Shown here in pieces: positions 1 through 11,304 of a DNA stretch of 64,000 nucleotides (the first letter of the stretch is position 1; each line of letters begins with the position of its first letter). Origin of the DNA: Calycina herbarum. Taxonomy: Eukaryota; Ascomycota; Leotiomycetes; Helotiales; Pezizellaceae. The stretch lies in contig LLEY01000080.1 of assembly GCA_001414485.1 (NCBI GenBank), positions 186,001-250,000 on the forward strand, in the 5' to 3' direction. The notes under the pieces were generated by a model. The model saw nothing but the letters and a program-made list of their open reading frames with translations, did not search any database and was not told the origin of the DNA. The position numbers were made by a program, and so were the translations under genes.

Positions 1-203
1 AGATATCCAATGTTGGAGGTCGATGTCCCGGCGCAGAAGGAGCTGCGGGTTGTCACTACAATCGCTCCTGCCTCAAGTAAACAAAGTTTGAGAACCACTG
101 CAATCCCCAAATAAATCCAAGACCTCCCGAGATCCATCCAAAATAAATCTTGCAAGAAACATCAACTACAACAGGATAACTCTTTTTTGGATTTTCCGCC
201 ATG
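1..203 (-). CDS. possible 5' part of an unidentified gene cut by the window start
   Basis: Weak call. On the minus strand an ATG at 203 opens a short reading frame beginning MAENPKKSYPV. Nearer the window edge (about 56 to 1) a second frame, after a possible TTGTAG acceptor, reads DNPQLLLRRDIDLQHWIS, which looks protein-like. Together they could be exons 1 and 2 of a gene that continues outside the window, separated by an intron of about 110-130 bp, but I could not identify a good donor site. If real it would be divergent from the SRA gene, sharing about 230 bp of promoter. I recognise no family. It could equally be untranslated leader of the neighbouring gene. Confidence 0.22.
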
Positions 204-431
204 ATGGGCTCGAGGGGTTCGTCGCCTCCATGCCGAGACAGGCGGTCGATGTTTTCCACTCGCTTCCACCCGAGACTGAGATTGGCCTCGAGGAGCGACG
301 ACGTGAACGGAGCTAGGCCAACAACACCATACAACTTCTTGCATGCCCATCATTTCCCTCAACCCCTCCACATTACCACAAAGCTCCACGGTACTACAAC
401 TGAAATAGACCTTGCGCAATCAACCGCCACC

Positions 432-1863
432 ATGAAGAAGTTCTTCAAGAGTCTGCGACCAAATCGCAGCGGCAGCTCGGAGGAGGGAACCGAGACTAGA
501 CCCAAGACCAGCACCAACCAAAGAACCATCTCACGCAGCGCAACATTGCAGTTCCCCCTGAGTGCTTATCGAGACGGCCCTTTGACGGAAAGCGAGAGAG
601 CTACAGTGGATGGTGCCGCTGATATGATGCCCGCGCGTGAGTTATAATCCCAGCGTCCACTTCACACCTACAGCTCTAACAAGAGAATAGAAGCAGCAAA
701 GGCCGAGAAGACCCTGGACCGAATTGACAGCCTTCGCGAAGCACTTGCAACCAAGAGCGTCGATTTCCAGACCAGAAAGATGATTGACCATGAGATATCG
801 AAGATGGCTGTGAACAACTCCACCTGGGAAGCTATTGTTGCCTCTCACACAGATAAATTTATTGAAGAAGTCCTAAAGTCCGCCATGGAAGACTTCGAGG
901 AATCATTCAAGTGTTATGAAAAGGCAGAGTACTTCGATATCCGGGTAGCCATTTTGAAGAAATGGCACAACGACCTACTTCTCCACGCCCAAAAATTGCA
1001 CACACAATTTTATCAACTGGAAGCTTCTAAGGGCATCGAAACATTTCGGGCAGCCGAGATGCATGAGAAACCAGGTGCCTTGCACCACATCAGAATTGAA
1101 CCATATGCTCCGGGCAAATATCATCCATGCTCAATCGGAGCACCATACCCTGATCTGTGGAGAGCTATCAAGACAGGCCCTCAAGGTTTCGTCCCGGGAA
1201 AGTATGAAAGCCCAATCCAAGACCATTTGGACAGACAGTGCTGACCCGGATTTAGTTGGTGGTTGAATCTGTCTTGCGCCTCTCGCGACGGCATCATCGA
1301 TGACCCAAACAAAATCATCACTCGATCAACGGAATGCCTCGTTTCAGCCATTGTGTTGGATATGGGAAAGGTCAGCGACCAATCCACGTTTGACGAAATT
1401 GAATATATCAAAGAAAGCGATAGCCACGAGTTTCTCCTGTCGCAAACACTCCTCCAACATGGTGCACCAATCCGGGTCATTGTGGGCTACCACCTCGAGG
1501 GCTGCAACTATGCTCCCAGAGGAGGATTTAGATACGATGGCTTGTAAGTGGCCATTACCACGCTATTTTTGACAGCACTTGCTTGATCGGCGACTGATGG
1601 TATATAGATACACTTTCCAGGGCTACAGTCTCAAGACCATCGATGAAGCCAGAAACATCAATCGCGCAACACTCCGACTGAAGAGGTGTCCGGGACAGCT
1701 TCCTATCGAGTCCATTAGCCACATTCCTCGCCCCTCGCAGATGGATGACTGGAAATTATACAATAAGATGCGCTATCATGGCTTGGAATACATGGACCAC
1801 GCCCCATACACGCCCGTCAATTCGCCAGTGAAGGCAAAAAGACCATCACGATTATTCAAATGA
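432..1863 (+). CDS. SRA-YDG domain protein (divergent), about 419 aa
   Basis: Exons 432-636, 691-1201, 1256-1543 and 1608-1863; introns of 54, 54 and 64 bp, each with a good donor (GTGAGT, GTATGA, GTAAGT) and YAG/AATAG-type acceptor. The start ATG lies in an excellent CCGCCACC context. The N-terminal 70 residues are basic and serine-rich, followed by a helical, charged stretch (about 70-190). From about residue 205 the order of motifs matches the SRA (SET and RING associated) fold: an IGAPYPD entry segment, an AIVLDMG strand where SRA has its SIVLSGG strand, a GAPIRVIVG strand, and the diagnostic YAPRGGFRYDGLY signature. SRA domains bind modified or hemimethylated cytosine in DNA. No SET, RING or nuclease domain is fused here; the C-terminus (about 365-419) is basic. 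Family assignment rests on motifs only, so DNA binding is inference. Confidence 0.68.
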
Positions 1864-2051
1864 AGGCGGCCGGGGGACGAATGGAGGGGATTGGAGTGCT
1901 GTTCTGTTTGCGTCTTGCCTTGGGATGGGGAGTGACTGGGAGGAATTGATTACTTGTTTGGTGAGTGCGTACAGAGATTGTGAAGCAGCAGGATGGTCAA
2001 CATAGTCGTTCTCTTTGGCGGCGAAAGCCATCTTGTCTCAGCAATCCAGTA

Positions 2052-2082
2052 TCGAGCATCGAGTATCGAGTATCGAGTATCG
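2052..2082. repeat. 7-bp tandem repeat (TCGAGTA)n
   Basis: About four and a half copies of TCGAGTA in direct tandem; the first copy differs at one base (TCGAGCA). A simple microsatellite downstream of the SRA gene. Confidence 0.85.
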
Positions 2083-2466
2083 GGCGTGTTGAAGGAGATG
2101 TATCGTCGGTTTGGGATTACGAGTACGAGGAATGGAGGATTGTATGGCTTGTTGGACTATGGTCGATGGGGATCTAAGGGAATTGAATCTTGAGGATGGA
2201 CGTTTGTGATCACGCATTAGGGATTGCAAGCAGGGAAGATGACCAAATTCAAGGGCTGAATTGACACATGTTTATTGGCTAATCGGTTGCTGCTAAGCTT
2301 GATTGTACCTAGCTCCGGATCGGATTAACAGTTTGGCCGATTATCTGACCCTGCAAGATCTGCCAAGCGTCAAAATCTTCTACTGAAGTGTCAAAATACT
2401 GAAGCCTGACTTAGATACGCTGCGCAACCAAGAAATGAGGTGAATTAAGACGGGAAATTAGCTCTC

Positions 2467-2474
2467 TCACGTGC
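2467..2474. promoter_or_regulatory. CACGTG E-box upstream of PUS7
   Basis: TCACGTGC, about 64 bp upstream of the PUS7 start codon. CACGTG is the core of the centromere-binding-factor/bHLH site in fungi. A second, fully palindromic copy lies upstream of SF3B1 at 36419-36428. Function is inferred from the motif and its position only. Confidence 0.3.
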
Positions 2475-2537
2475 ATACAAATTGAAGGCCCTAGCTTTGA
2501 CGCTAAAGAGAGCTTCTCCAGGCTGCGACTGCCCCAA

Positions 2538-5500
2538 ATGACAGACTCTCAACCCCCCATCGTTCCTGCCAATTCTGCGCACCACCACTCCACAGAGACA
2601 ACAACACCAAGGTCAACCATTGGTGCCGCATCCTCTGAACCACCCCATAAAAGACGACGCTTGTCCAACCCTTCTCAGCCACTCCAACCTCATACAACCT
2701 CAGATATCGCTGCGACAATGTCGTCTTCTGAGGAGATCCCAGAACCTCAAATCAAGGTTGAGGACCCCTCCACCCCCACCACAGATGTCAACACCATGGA
2801 TGTCAATAGATCTGAGCCAAATAGTCGCGAGGCTGCGGCTGGTATCATTCATTTCCTCACCACCTCCAATCCTGGATTCTGTGGTACTTTGAAGCAAAGG
2901 TACGTGATTATTTTCTTCTTCCTTGACGCGAAGCCTATTGCCTATTGCTCTTTACGTCCATCGTCACCTTTCTGGGAAATTGGCGTTGATGTGGGCGATT
3001 GCTTCACCTTTGATCCTTTGGGTGCGCTTCATCAACTTTGTTGCCTGTCTTCTTTCTCCCTCTTGAGGACTGTCCTATCTGTTGCCCTATTACTTCACAA
3101 TCATTGAAGCTGGTCGCTTCAGCTTCATCATCATCTTGTTGCTCTCGCTGTGTCGTGATGACACCGCTTAATCTCCTCGTTCATGCTTTGTCTTCTACCC
3201 CTCATCTCCTGCAATTCACTTTCACCATGTACAGGAACAACAAGGCTGACAAAAATTACACTACAGATACACTGACTTCATTGTCCACGAGATCATGCCT
3301 GATGGCACTGTTGTTCACCTCACTGATCTGAAACCTTTACACCAGGTCAAAGCTAAAGAGGTTAGTCATTTGCGTCCTAGTTGTGTTCATCATCAATGCA
3401 ATTGCTCTGCTGTTTGTATGTCACGTTTCTAATCGTTGATAGGATGGCGCCCAAGCTCAAGCTCAAACGAAGGACAAGGCACCAGAAGGCTCTTCCAATG
3501 GCGACGAGACTGAACCCAAGGCTGCTGAACCTAGTGAAGAACCTCAGCCATCAGCAAATGGCGCCAAGGAGGAATCCAATGAAGTCGCTGCAGCCCCCAT
3601 TCCAGCAACAGATAAAGTTGACGAGGCACCTGATACCACCGATACCACCGATACCACCGATACCGCTGATACCACTGCGAACCGCCAGCTTTTGAACTCG
3701 TACTTCGGTCCTGAGATCACACAAAAGGTCTTCGAGTTGCATGCTGCCATTCTCAAGAACCCAAATGGCCAAACCCGCAGCTTCCCAACCATTACCACCG
3801 AACCCATGACCGATCGAGTCAAGCGCGGGCAGGCTCATCAACATATGCGAGAGATATTCAAGTCGAAAATCGATACGGCAACCGATACTGGTACGATTAG
3901 CATTTATGCTGGTGCTCCAGCCGCTCGAAGACAGAAGCCCAAACCCAAGCCTGCCCCCAAGCCCAATGGCCGAGACAATCGAGGTCAAGACCGAAATCAG
4001 GTTGGAAAGGGCAAGGTCGGTTGGAACGAGCTCGGTGGAGAGTACTTGCACTTTACACTTTACAAAGAGAATAAAGACACCATGGAAATCATGAAGATTC
4101 TAGAGAGAGAGATGAGAGTTAAGCCTAGGGCCTTTAGCTATGCTGGAACGAAAGATAAGCGGGCAGTCACCTCTCAGCGCGTCAGCGTTTTCCGACAAAC
4201 CTCACAGGCCATCGCCAATTTGAATCGTCGTATTAAATATGCTCGCGTTGGTAACTTCAAACACGAGAAGTATGGCCTGGAACTCGGTGAGCTGTATGGC
4301 AATCAGTTCACAATCACCCTCCGAGATTGTCATTTTGCGGGAGAAGAGGGTCTTGATCCCGAAGCAAGATTATCCCTTGCAACAGAAGTTGTTGGTGACT
4401 CGGTTTCTCATCTCCAAGCCGACGGATTCATCAACTATTTTGGTGCACAACGTTTTGGCACAGGCTCCATGGGAACCGATGACATTGGCAAGCTGATTTT
4501 ACAGGGAAATTTCGAAGGAGCTGTGTGGGCAATATTGAGTTGTAGCGAAGAGTCAGTGGATTGTATCTTGAAGGGGTTATCAACTGCCGGTATTAACCAG
4601 GACGACCTTGCCAGAACTGATGCCATCCAGCATTGGAAGATCAATCGAAACGCTACTGTTGCCTTGAACAAGATGCCGTACAAATTCCACGGAGAGAGTA
4701 CCCTGATCAAATCGTTATCGTTCAAGAAAGACAACTCGAGCAAAGATTATTTGACGGCACTCTTGAAGATTTCACGAAACCTTCGCACAATGTATGTGCA
4801 CGCATATCAGTCCAAAATTTGGAACTTGGCCGCTAGCGAACGTTGGTCTCGACATGGTATGAAGGTTATTGAAGGCGATCTGGTCCTGATTGACACTCCT
4901 GCGGCGATTGCAGCTGCCAATCGAGACGATGTTGATGAGAATGGTGAGGTCGTGGTACATCCCGCAACGGGCGATGCCGCATATACTCAAAACGACATCT
5001 ACCAGCGTGCTCGACCACTTTCTGCAGACGAGGTAGCCAGTGGAACCTACACCGTATACGACATCGTTCTGCCAACACCAGGCTTTGACATACACTATCC
5101 ACTCAACGATATTGGTGATTTCTACAAGGAATACATGGGGAGTGAAGCAGGCGGAAAGCTAGATCCCGCAAACATGAGACGACAATCAAAGGACTTCAGT
5201 CTTAGTGGAAGTTATCGCAAGTTTTTAGCTACCGTCGGAAAGGATATGACATATGAGGTCAAGTTATATCATGATGAAAACGAGCAAATGGTGAAAACCG
5301 ATGCAGAGCTGGCGGGCGTATCCTTCCAACCCCCTCAACGACCAAATACCGAGGACAGCAATAACGGCCGAAATGGTCAAAATGGCTGGCAGCGTAACAA
5401 TGGTAGAAACAATGGTAGAGAAGACGCTAGAACCGACGCCAGATCCGATGCTAGAACTGATACTAGAAACGACTCCAACGGTCCACGTGGACAGCAGGAC

Positions 5501-6358
5501 AACAAAAGCAACAATCCACTTGACATCAAGGCTGCCGCGCTAGAAAAATCCAAGAAGGGACATTTCGGCACTCCAGCACACAATGCTTGGCTGAATGCGT
5601 CCAACATTATAGCTGCGCAAGATAAAGTTGTCGCTGAGACTTCTGAAAAGGCTCACCAGGCTGCTTTGGCAGCCGGTGACTACAAATTGCCCACTATGAA
5701 GGAGACGTTCATTGAAACATCAACCGAGGGATTGAAGCGAACCAAGGCTGAGGGAACTGTCAGTACTATTCATAGTACTCCAGCCCAAAAGTCAGCTGCG
5801 GAGACGAATGATGTAGCTTCACCTATGCTTCCTCCGCCACCTCCTCCCACTCCCGCTACCAAGGTTGAAGAGGCTCCGACGGTTGTTAAGGTCGAAGAAG
5901 AGGACGTCTTGGCCACTCTAATTGAGAAACTTGAACCTGAATCGGACGAGACAAGCAAGACCGCCGAGAATGCAGTTAAGGCGAAGACTTCGAATGCTTC
6001 CTTTACATCTACCGTCGACCCGGATGAAGGCGGTGCTACTTTGAGCGATGCAGCTGCTGGATCTCCTAACGGTGGAAATGAAGATACTGATATGTCGGGT
6101 GTTAAGAGAGAGTCGGGTGTCGAAGAGTCGTCTTCTCTCAAGAGAAACCATAAGGATATCTCTGAGGGTAATCCCGTGTCCCAAGAGGACGAGGATACCA
6201 AGCAGGAATCGAGTAAGGATACATCATCGCCACCGAAGATTGCGGTTGTGGTCAAGTTTGCGCTTGGTTCTAGTCAGTATGCCACTATGGCACTTCGGGA
6301 GTTGATGAAGGATGGAGGCGTCAAAACCTATAAGCCTGAGTTTACTAATGCTTCTTGA
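2538..6358 (+). CDS. PUS7: tRNA pseudouridine synthase, TruD/PUS7 family, about 1123 aa
   Basis: Exons 2538-2899, 3267-3360 and 3443-6358; introns of 367 and 82 bp. The enzyme isomerises uridine to pseudouridine in tRNA, and in yeast also in U2 snRNA and mRNA. Seen in order: a disordered, KRRR-containing N-terminus; KQRYTDFIVHEIMPDG (start of the TruD fold, spanning the first splice junction); an acidic linker with a 9-bp coding microsatellite giving DTT repeats (about 3632-3676); SYAGTKDKRAVTSQRVSV with the catalytic Asp at about 390; NYFGAQRFG; NLRTMYVHAYQSKIWN; GFDIHYPLNDIG; and the terminal strand VKFALGSSQYATMALREL. About 300 disordered residues (781-1081) lie between the last two conserved blocks, making the protein far longer than yeast Pus7 (676 aa). 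Nuclear or cytosolic location is inferred from the family. Confidence 0.93.
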
Positions 6359-6962
6359 GATTGTTGCCAGTGGTATGATTTAGGCGGGGCACTTATGTAT
6401 TTTCGCATCGGCTTTGGGGGCGTTTTAATGATTGCATGCATGGTAGATTTAGGTTTGCATGACGAAAACCTTGGGTGGCTTGTTATGTGTGTGTATTTGG
6501 GAGGGGATTGTACAGATGGGTTCATCGAGTTTGTGATGAGATGCAAAATACGAAATTTGATAAGGGATTAACTTGTTTGTCGATTGGGTTATTTTTTGTT
6601 TTCTTCCTCCTTTCTTGATGAGAGAGGGTTTAGATGGAGAGGACCATAGATAATTTTCAATGAAGATGATCCCTTGATTTTTGATGGGCTTTGATGCGAC
6701 GGACCCCCAGGGTGTTTGGGATGCAAAAATCAGTCAACAAAGGAAAAAACACCTTTTTAGGAGCAGTGTTTTTCACAGTACAATGCACATCCCAATACTT
6801 TCTGTTTAGCTCGCTGAGCCTCGTGCTACGCAAATTCTGAGCCCATTTGTGAGTTTAAGTCTATGTGTTAAACGTGATATCTAGACAGTTTTATTCTACT
6901 TCAATTTATTTAATGTTTAAAACAACAGAGCATATAATATAGTAGAAACTCAAAATTACGAA

Positions 6963-6987
6963 GCTCTCAGCTCTCAGCTCTCAGCTC
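6963..6987. repeat. 7-bp tandem repeat (CTCTCAG)n
   Basis: Three full copies of CTCTCAG plus a partial copy. Simple microsatellite at the upstream edge of the minisatellite region. Confidence 0.8.
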
Positions 6988-7038
6988 TTTATTTTCTTTC
7001 TCGCAACGCTCATTTTTAGCTCCTAAACTTTGACATTT

Positions 7039-7385
7039 GGCTTACCCGCTATTTGCTGGCTTACTGAGGGGTTACTCGAGGCTTACTTGGTATTTACTAG
7101 CTTATTCGTCATTTGATAGTTTACTCGCAATCCTCATTTTTGGACCTTAGACTTTTGTTAGCTTACTTGAGGGTTGATAGCTTACTAGTCAATTGATGGC
7201 TTATTTGCACTCTTGATTTTGGCCCCTAAATTTGAAACTGGGTTACTCGTTATTTGTTGGCTTACTGATTAATTGATGGTTTACTTGCACTCTTGATTTT
7301 AGCCCTCAATTTACTCGTGGGTTACTTGTATGTTACTCGTGGCTTACTTCTGGCTTACTCGTGAGTAACTGCTGGCTTACTCACC
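7039..7385. repeat. degenerate GCTTACT minisatellite
   Basis: About 16 imperfect units built around (G)GCTTACT(C/T)G, most spaced 10-20 bp with a tail like ATTTGNTG. Three units carry a longer insert near 40 bp containing CTCATTTTTGG or CACTCTTGATTTT, giving a higher-order period near 110 bp. No reading frame runs through it. Confidence 0.75.
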
Positions 7386-8192
7386 ACCTCTTTTTCTCCC
7401 CCAAACTTACCTAGGTTCAGTAGTTTCTGTTGTCACCCTCGACCCTCTATAGAAAAGATTATCCTAAATAACCTTTCACTTTTCCATCCCCACCAGCACC
7501 CCCAAAGCCCGCCGCCATAAACCTATCATGAACGATCCCCCACCAGATGGTCACCCCCGCTGATATTTCAACAAATATCTGGATTCGAGGCCACAAATGA
7601 TGCGATACGTATGGATAGTATCAACTTCAAACCCGTTCACGCTAGGCCCCTCCTTTCTGGCCAAAATTCATAGGTAGCGAGGTTTTATTTCCTGTCGGTA
7701 GCTGTCGAAGTTACCTAATCTCTCCTCATTCCAACCGTCAAGAGTAATTCAAATTTTCAAGTAAATTATCCTTTTCGCTTGGAACAATGAAAGTTCCACT
7801 GGAAAGTTTCGAACCACAAGGTAATTTGGACTCCCGCTACTGTTAGGGCTCGCCTGCCAAATTTTATAGGTTCGCTTACCCAGAACATCTCGACTTTACC
7901 GGGCATTACACCACTTAACCCCCAGTCATAGTGCTCTCACTTAAATTAGAGTAACTAAGTGAAACCAAAAAGCCCATAACATATGCACTGTAGACTTTCG
8001 AAAAGAAGCAGGGAAGAAATAGACAACAAGATTGACAAAAGTAGTAGTATTCAATTATCCTCGCTCTACTCTAACAGCGGTATCAACTTGCTTACGCCCG
8101 GTTTTGATTGAAAACAAACAAACAAACAACAAAGACCAAGCTGGAAAAAAGAACGCCTATATTCATAACCATAACCGCATCACAATCTTCGC

Positions 8193-10870
8193 TCACGACA
8201 TCTCAAACTCCGCATCTCGCGCCATATGCGCAGCCTCCGAGACGATGAACAGAAGACGTGTACCATTCCCAGCAGTTTGCCAAATCTATAAAGCAATTAG
8301 TAATTGTAAGAAACAGTCGAGTTGGGGGAAATCTTACATCAAGATTAGTATACTCCATAACAGCAGTCTGCCATTGATCCTCCGTAAACCCCTTCGCAAT
8401 AACCCGTCCATGCACCTTCTTCATACTCAACTCCATCCCCAAAGTCTCCTCATCATCCTCATCCGCATCATCCGGTCGACATTGTCCCGATTCAGCAAGT
8501 GCACGAACCATATTATAGATTCGCGAACTTGGGGAAGTATCTTTTCGGAATCCATCTTGGTCTTGGTACAGGGACTCCTTGCTAGCCTCAATCAATCTTA
8601 GCGCCTCATCAACATCATCCTGCACAACTGTCTCGCTAAATCTCAAGCGGGCAAGGGCTTGCGAGAGACGGAGGACACCGAGGAGGGTTCTGGGCGAGGT
8701 GTGTGCGAATTGTTTTTTGTTTTTCTCGTCGCGGGATTGTTGTTCGCGCATCTTGACGTAGGCTTTTACCATGTATTCTGAGACGGAGGTTGGGACTGTA
8801 GGACGGAAAGTTCGGGCTTTGGCGATGTATTGGCGGACTTCTTCTGGGCTGAAGACGACGCCTTCTGTGTCTGGGTGCTTGTTGTTCATGTGGACGTAGG
8901 TTACGTGTTGGGCTAGGAGAGCATCGTTATCTCGAGTAGGTATGTCGAGGATGAGGAAGAGGACATCGAAACGAGAGAGGAGCGCAGCGGGGAGGTTGAT
9001 GTTTTCTACAGGTGAGATGCGTGGGTTGTATCTACCGTAGAGAGGATTTGCCGCAGCCAGAATGGAAGTTCGTGCATTGAGAGTCGTGGATATTCCGGCT
9101 TTGGAAATAGAAATCGTTTGCTGTTCCATGACTTCGTGAATAGCAGTTCTATCGCTGTCGTCCATCTTGTCGAACTCATCGATACAGCAGATACCATTGT
9201 CGGCAAGAACCAAGGCTCCTCCCTCCAAAATCATTTCATCCGTGACTGGATCCTTCATGACAGCTGCGGTGAGACCAACTCCACTACTTCCTCGACCGGT
9301 CGTGTATACTCCACGAGGAGCTACTTTTGTAATATACTTCAACAATTGAGATTTGGCCACACCAGGATCACCCATCAAGCAGATGTTGATGTCACCTCTG
9401 ATTCTCATACCATCTCCCATAACTTTGGTTACACCACCAACCAGTAACAACAAAAGTGCTTTCTTAACATCCAAATGCCCGTAAATTTCAGGAGCAATTG
9501 ACTTTGCAAGGTACTCGTACAAATGTCCCGTCTGTTGATATTGCTCAATGCGTTTGGAAACTTTGCTGTCTGCCTTCATGTCCTCATACGCCTTTTTGTG
9601 CTGAATGACATGCTGTGCTTCCAGATAAGTATCTGTCAAAAGACCAGCTCGGATAGCCTTGAATCCAGTATAAGGGGTGGGCAAAAAGATACCGGCCACA
9701 TCCACCACATCTCCAGGGTTGATCCGACGGACGAGAGCACCATGACACAAAATTGTCAACATTCGTGGAATGTGTCCAACTGGTACCTGCTCCGCCATTT
9801 CTTGAATCTTGACTTCCTGGAAAGGTTGGAATTTGGAGGCTCGAGTGGAGTGGTGCAATTGGCCCTTGGTCTGGTTGACCTTGCAATCGTTCGAAGGACA
9901 TTCTACCAAAGGTCCAAATGTCTTTGATCCAACAGGCTGGAAAATTTCACAACCACAACGGTCGCAAGTATATGCATTCACCTCAACAGTAGGCTTGACG
10001 TCTGAGACTCGAGTGGTAATTCCTCGGACTGTGATCAGATGTCCCAAGTGTTCCCCCTTGACTTGTCGAACTGCTAAAGCTTTGAGAGGCGTCTCACTTC
10101 GTGTACGGGGTTTAAAGTTGAGAGTGTATCTTCGAGTCAACTCGGCGGGGAATAGCTCGGGCTCATCGGTGGGATCTGAGTTTTCGGCGGCTGCTCGTTC
10201 TAAAGCGTTGTTTCGAGCGGTTCGTTGTGACATTAATACATCGAGAACATCGTCTTTGTAGCTAGAATAAAATTAGCCCCTACGCATTTGAATACTACCA
10301 TCATATCTCAAAACTTACTTGAGCTCTCTGGTGGGTGGTGGCATGATCTTATCAACTGCTTTCGACATGATATCCAAATAGTGTTTGGCGTTGGTCTCAA
10401 TCGACTCTACCAGCTTCATTGGAGTTCCGTTATCATCCAGTAATTTATCAAACTACCCAAAAACGTCAGATCAGGCCAAGCTCGCGAGTGCAAAACTACC
10501 TACCGCTTCAACATCATCCAAATCAATCGTAACTTCTTCTTCTTGGCGATCTGCGATTTTGTGAAGCAAGTCCATGTACTTCAACTTGGGGGTCTTCGTC
10601 TGCGCCTGGGATCTTGTTCTCCGGCGGCCATCCTGCCCCTCGTCATCCTCATCCATAAAATCATATTCGTCACTCAGATCGTCCTCGTCAATGTTCATGC
10701 CCCCAAGCGCATGGCTAATGGAAGTCGTTGGGGAAGTTTTGAAGTTTTGGAGGAAGTCCTCGAAGGCCGCTGGCACAACTGTTAGTACCTTTTGGCGCTA
10801 CGACTTGACATTGAAACCTACTCTGGTGCATCTCATAGTCGACCGGCGCTCTGAATTGTAGGAGAGCCAT
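8193..10870 (-). CDS. MCM7: DNA replication licensing factor MCM7, about 821 aa
   Basis: Minus-strand exons 10822-10870, 10504-10769, 10319-10452, 8338-10261 and 8193-8285; introns of 47-57 bp. Start chosen at [16 protein letters not shown]; the last exon gives [13 protein letters not shown] and ends EFEMS. MCM7 is one of six subunits of the MCM2-7 replicative helicase. Visible: an acidic N-terminal patch, the C2-X18-C2 zinc finger (Cys about 249, 252, 271, 276), Walker A GDPGVAKS (about 447), Walker B with IDEFDKM (about 510), and the SRFD arginine finger (about 579). Length is normal for the family. It is divergent from PEX1 across 434 bp containing ACGCG motifs, which fits cell-cycle control by an MBF-like factor (inference). 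Confidence 0.96.
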
Positions 10871-11304
10871 TTTGCGCAAAGCCCCTGAGTCTCCTCAGAC
10901 TTCTGCGATTCGAAAGGTGAAGGGCGGAGAGATTTTTCCAAAGGCTCCAAATGTAGGATTTCGTTTTCTGTGCTGTATATTCTCGTCGTGATTTCGCACT
11001 TATTGGGAGAAAGCGATTGTGATGCGTGGCGCTTAGAATTGAAGAGTCGTTGGAGGGGCTGGGCTGTCGCAAAGATTCCTTGAGTGAAATGCAGGTCGCG
11101 TCGGCGCATTTCGACACGCGCAGCCGACTTTTCGTGACACCGGGCCGAGTGTTAATATACGGACCGATACGGACTGATACGGACCGAGTTTTCCCACTCC
11201 TTAATTGCCGAGGCACTTTCGGAAGGGGAGCTTGAGTTATTTGCCATTCAACAAGTCGCAAGCTTCACTTCAAGACAGAGAAGACCAGGGAAAGACTGAT
11301 AGTT
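10871..11304. promoter_or_regulatory. bidirectional MCM7/PEX1 promoter with ACGCG motifs
   Basis: The 434 bp between two divergent start codons. Two ACGCG cores lie at 11097-11101 (minus strand) and 11116-11120 (plus strand), about 230-250 bp upstream of the MCM7 start; ACGCG is the core of the MluI cell-cycle box bound by MBF in ascomycetes. A 10-bp tandem repeat follows at 11157-11186. The regulatory role is inferred. Confidence 0.4.
11157..11186. repeat. three tandem 10-bp units ATACGGACCG
   Basis: Three consecutive ATACGGAC(C/T)G units, each exactly 10 bp, in the MCM7/PEX1 promoter. The near-helical spacing would put three copies on one DNA face. Confidence 0.8.

Larger units (their letters stand above)
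1864..2537. other. intergenic, SRA gene to PUS7
   Basis: Holds the 3' region of the SRA gene, a 7-bp tandem repeat (2052-2082) and the PUS7 promoter. I see no convincing coding region. Confidence 0.6.
6359..8192. other. 1.8 kb convergent intergenic region between PUS7 and MCM7
   Basis: Lies between two converging stop codons. It contains a short CTCTCAG tandem repeat (6963-6987) and a degenerate GCTTACT minisatellite (7039-7385). The stretch 7390-8190 has no coding signal that I can support; it is mixed composition with no clear structure. Confidence 0.6.

Noticed and set aside
1242..1244. In-frame TGA in the SRA gene, which could suggest stop-codon readthrough or a pseudogene
   Set aside because: It lies inside a 54-bp intron (1202-1255) with donor GTATGA, branch point CTGAC (the TGA itself) and acceptor TTTAG; removing it keeps the frame and gives PGNWWLNLS.
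8032..8601. 189-codon plus-strand frame
   Set aside because: Antisense of MCM7 last exons and 3' region; no domain.
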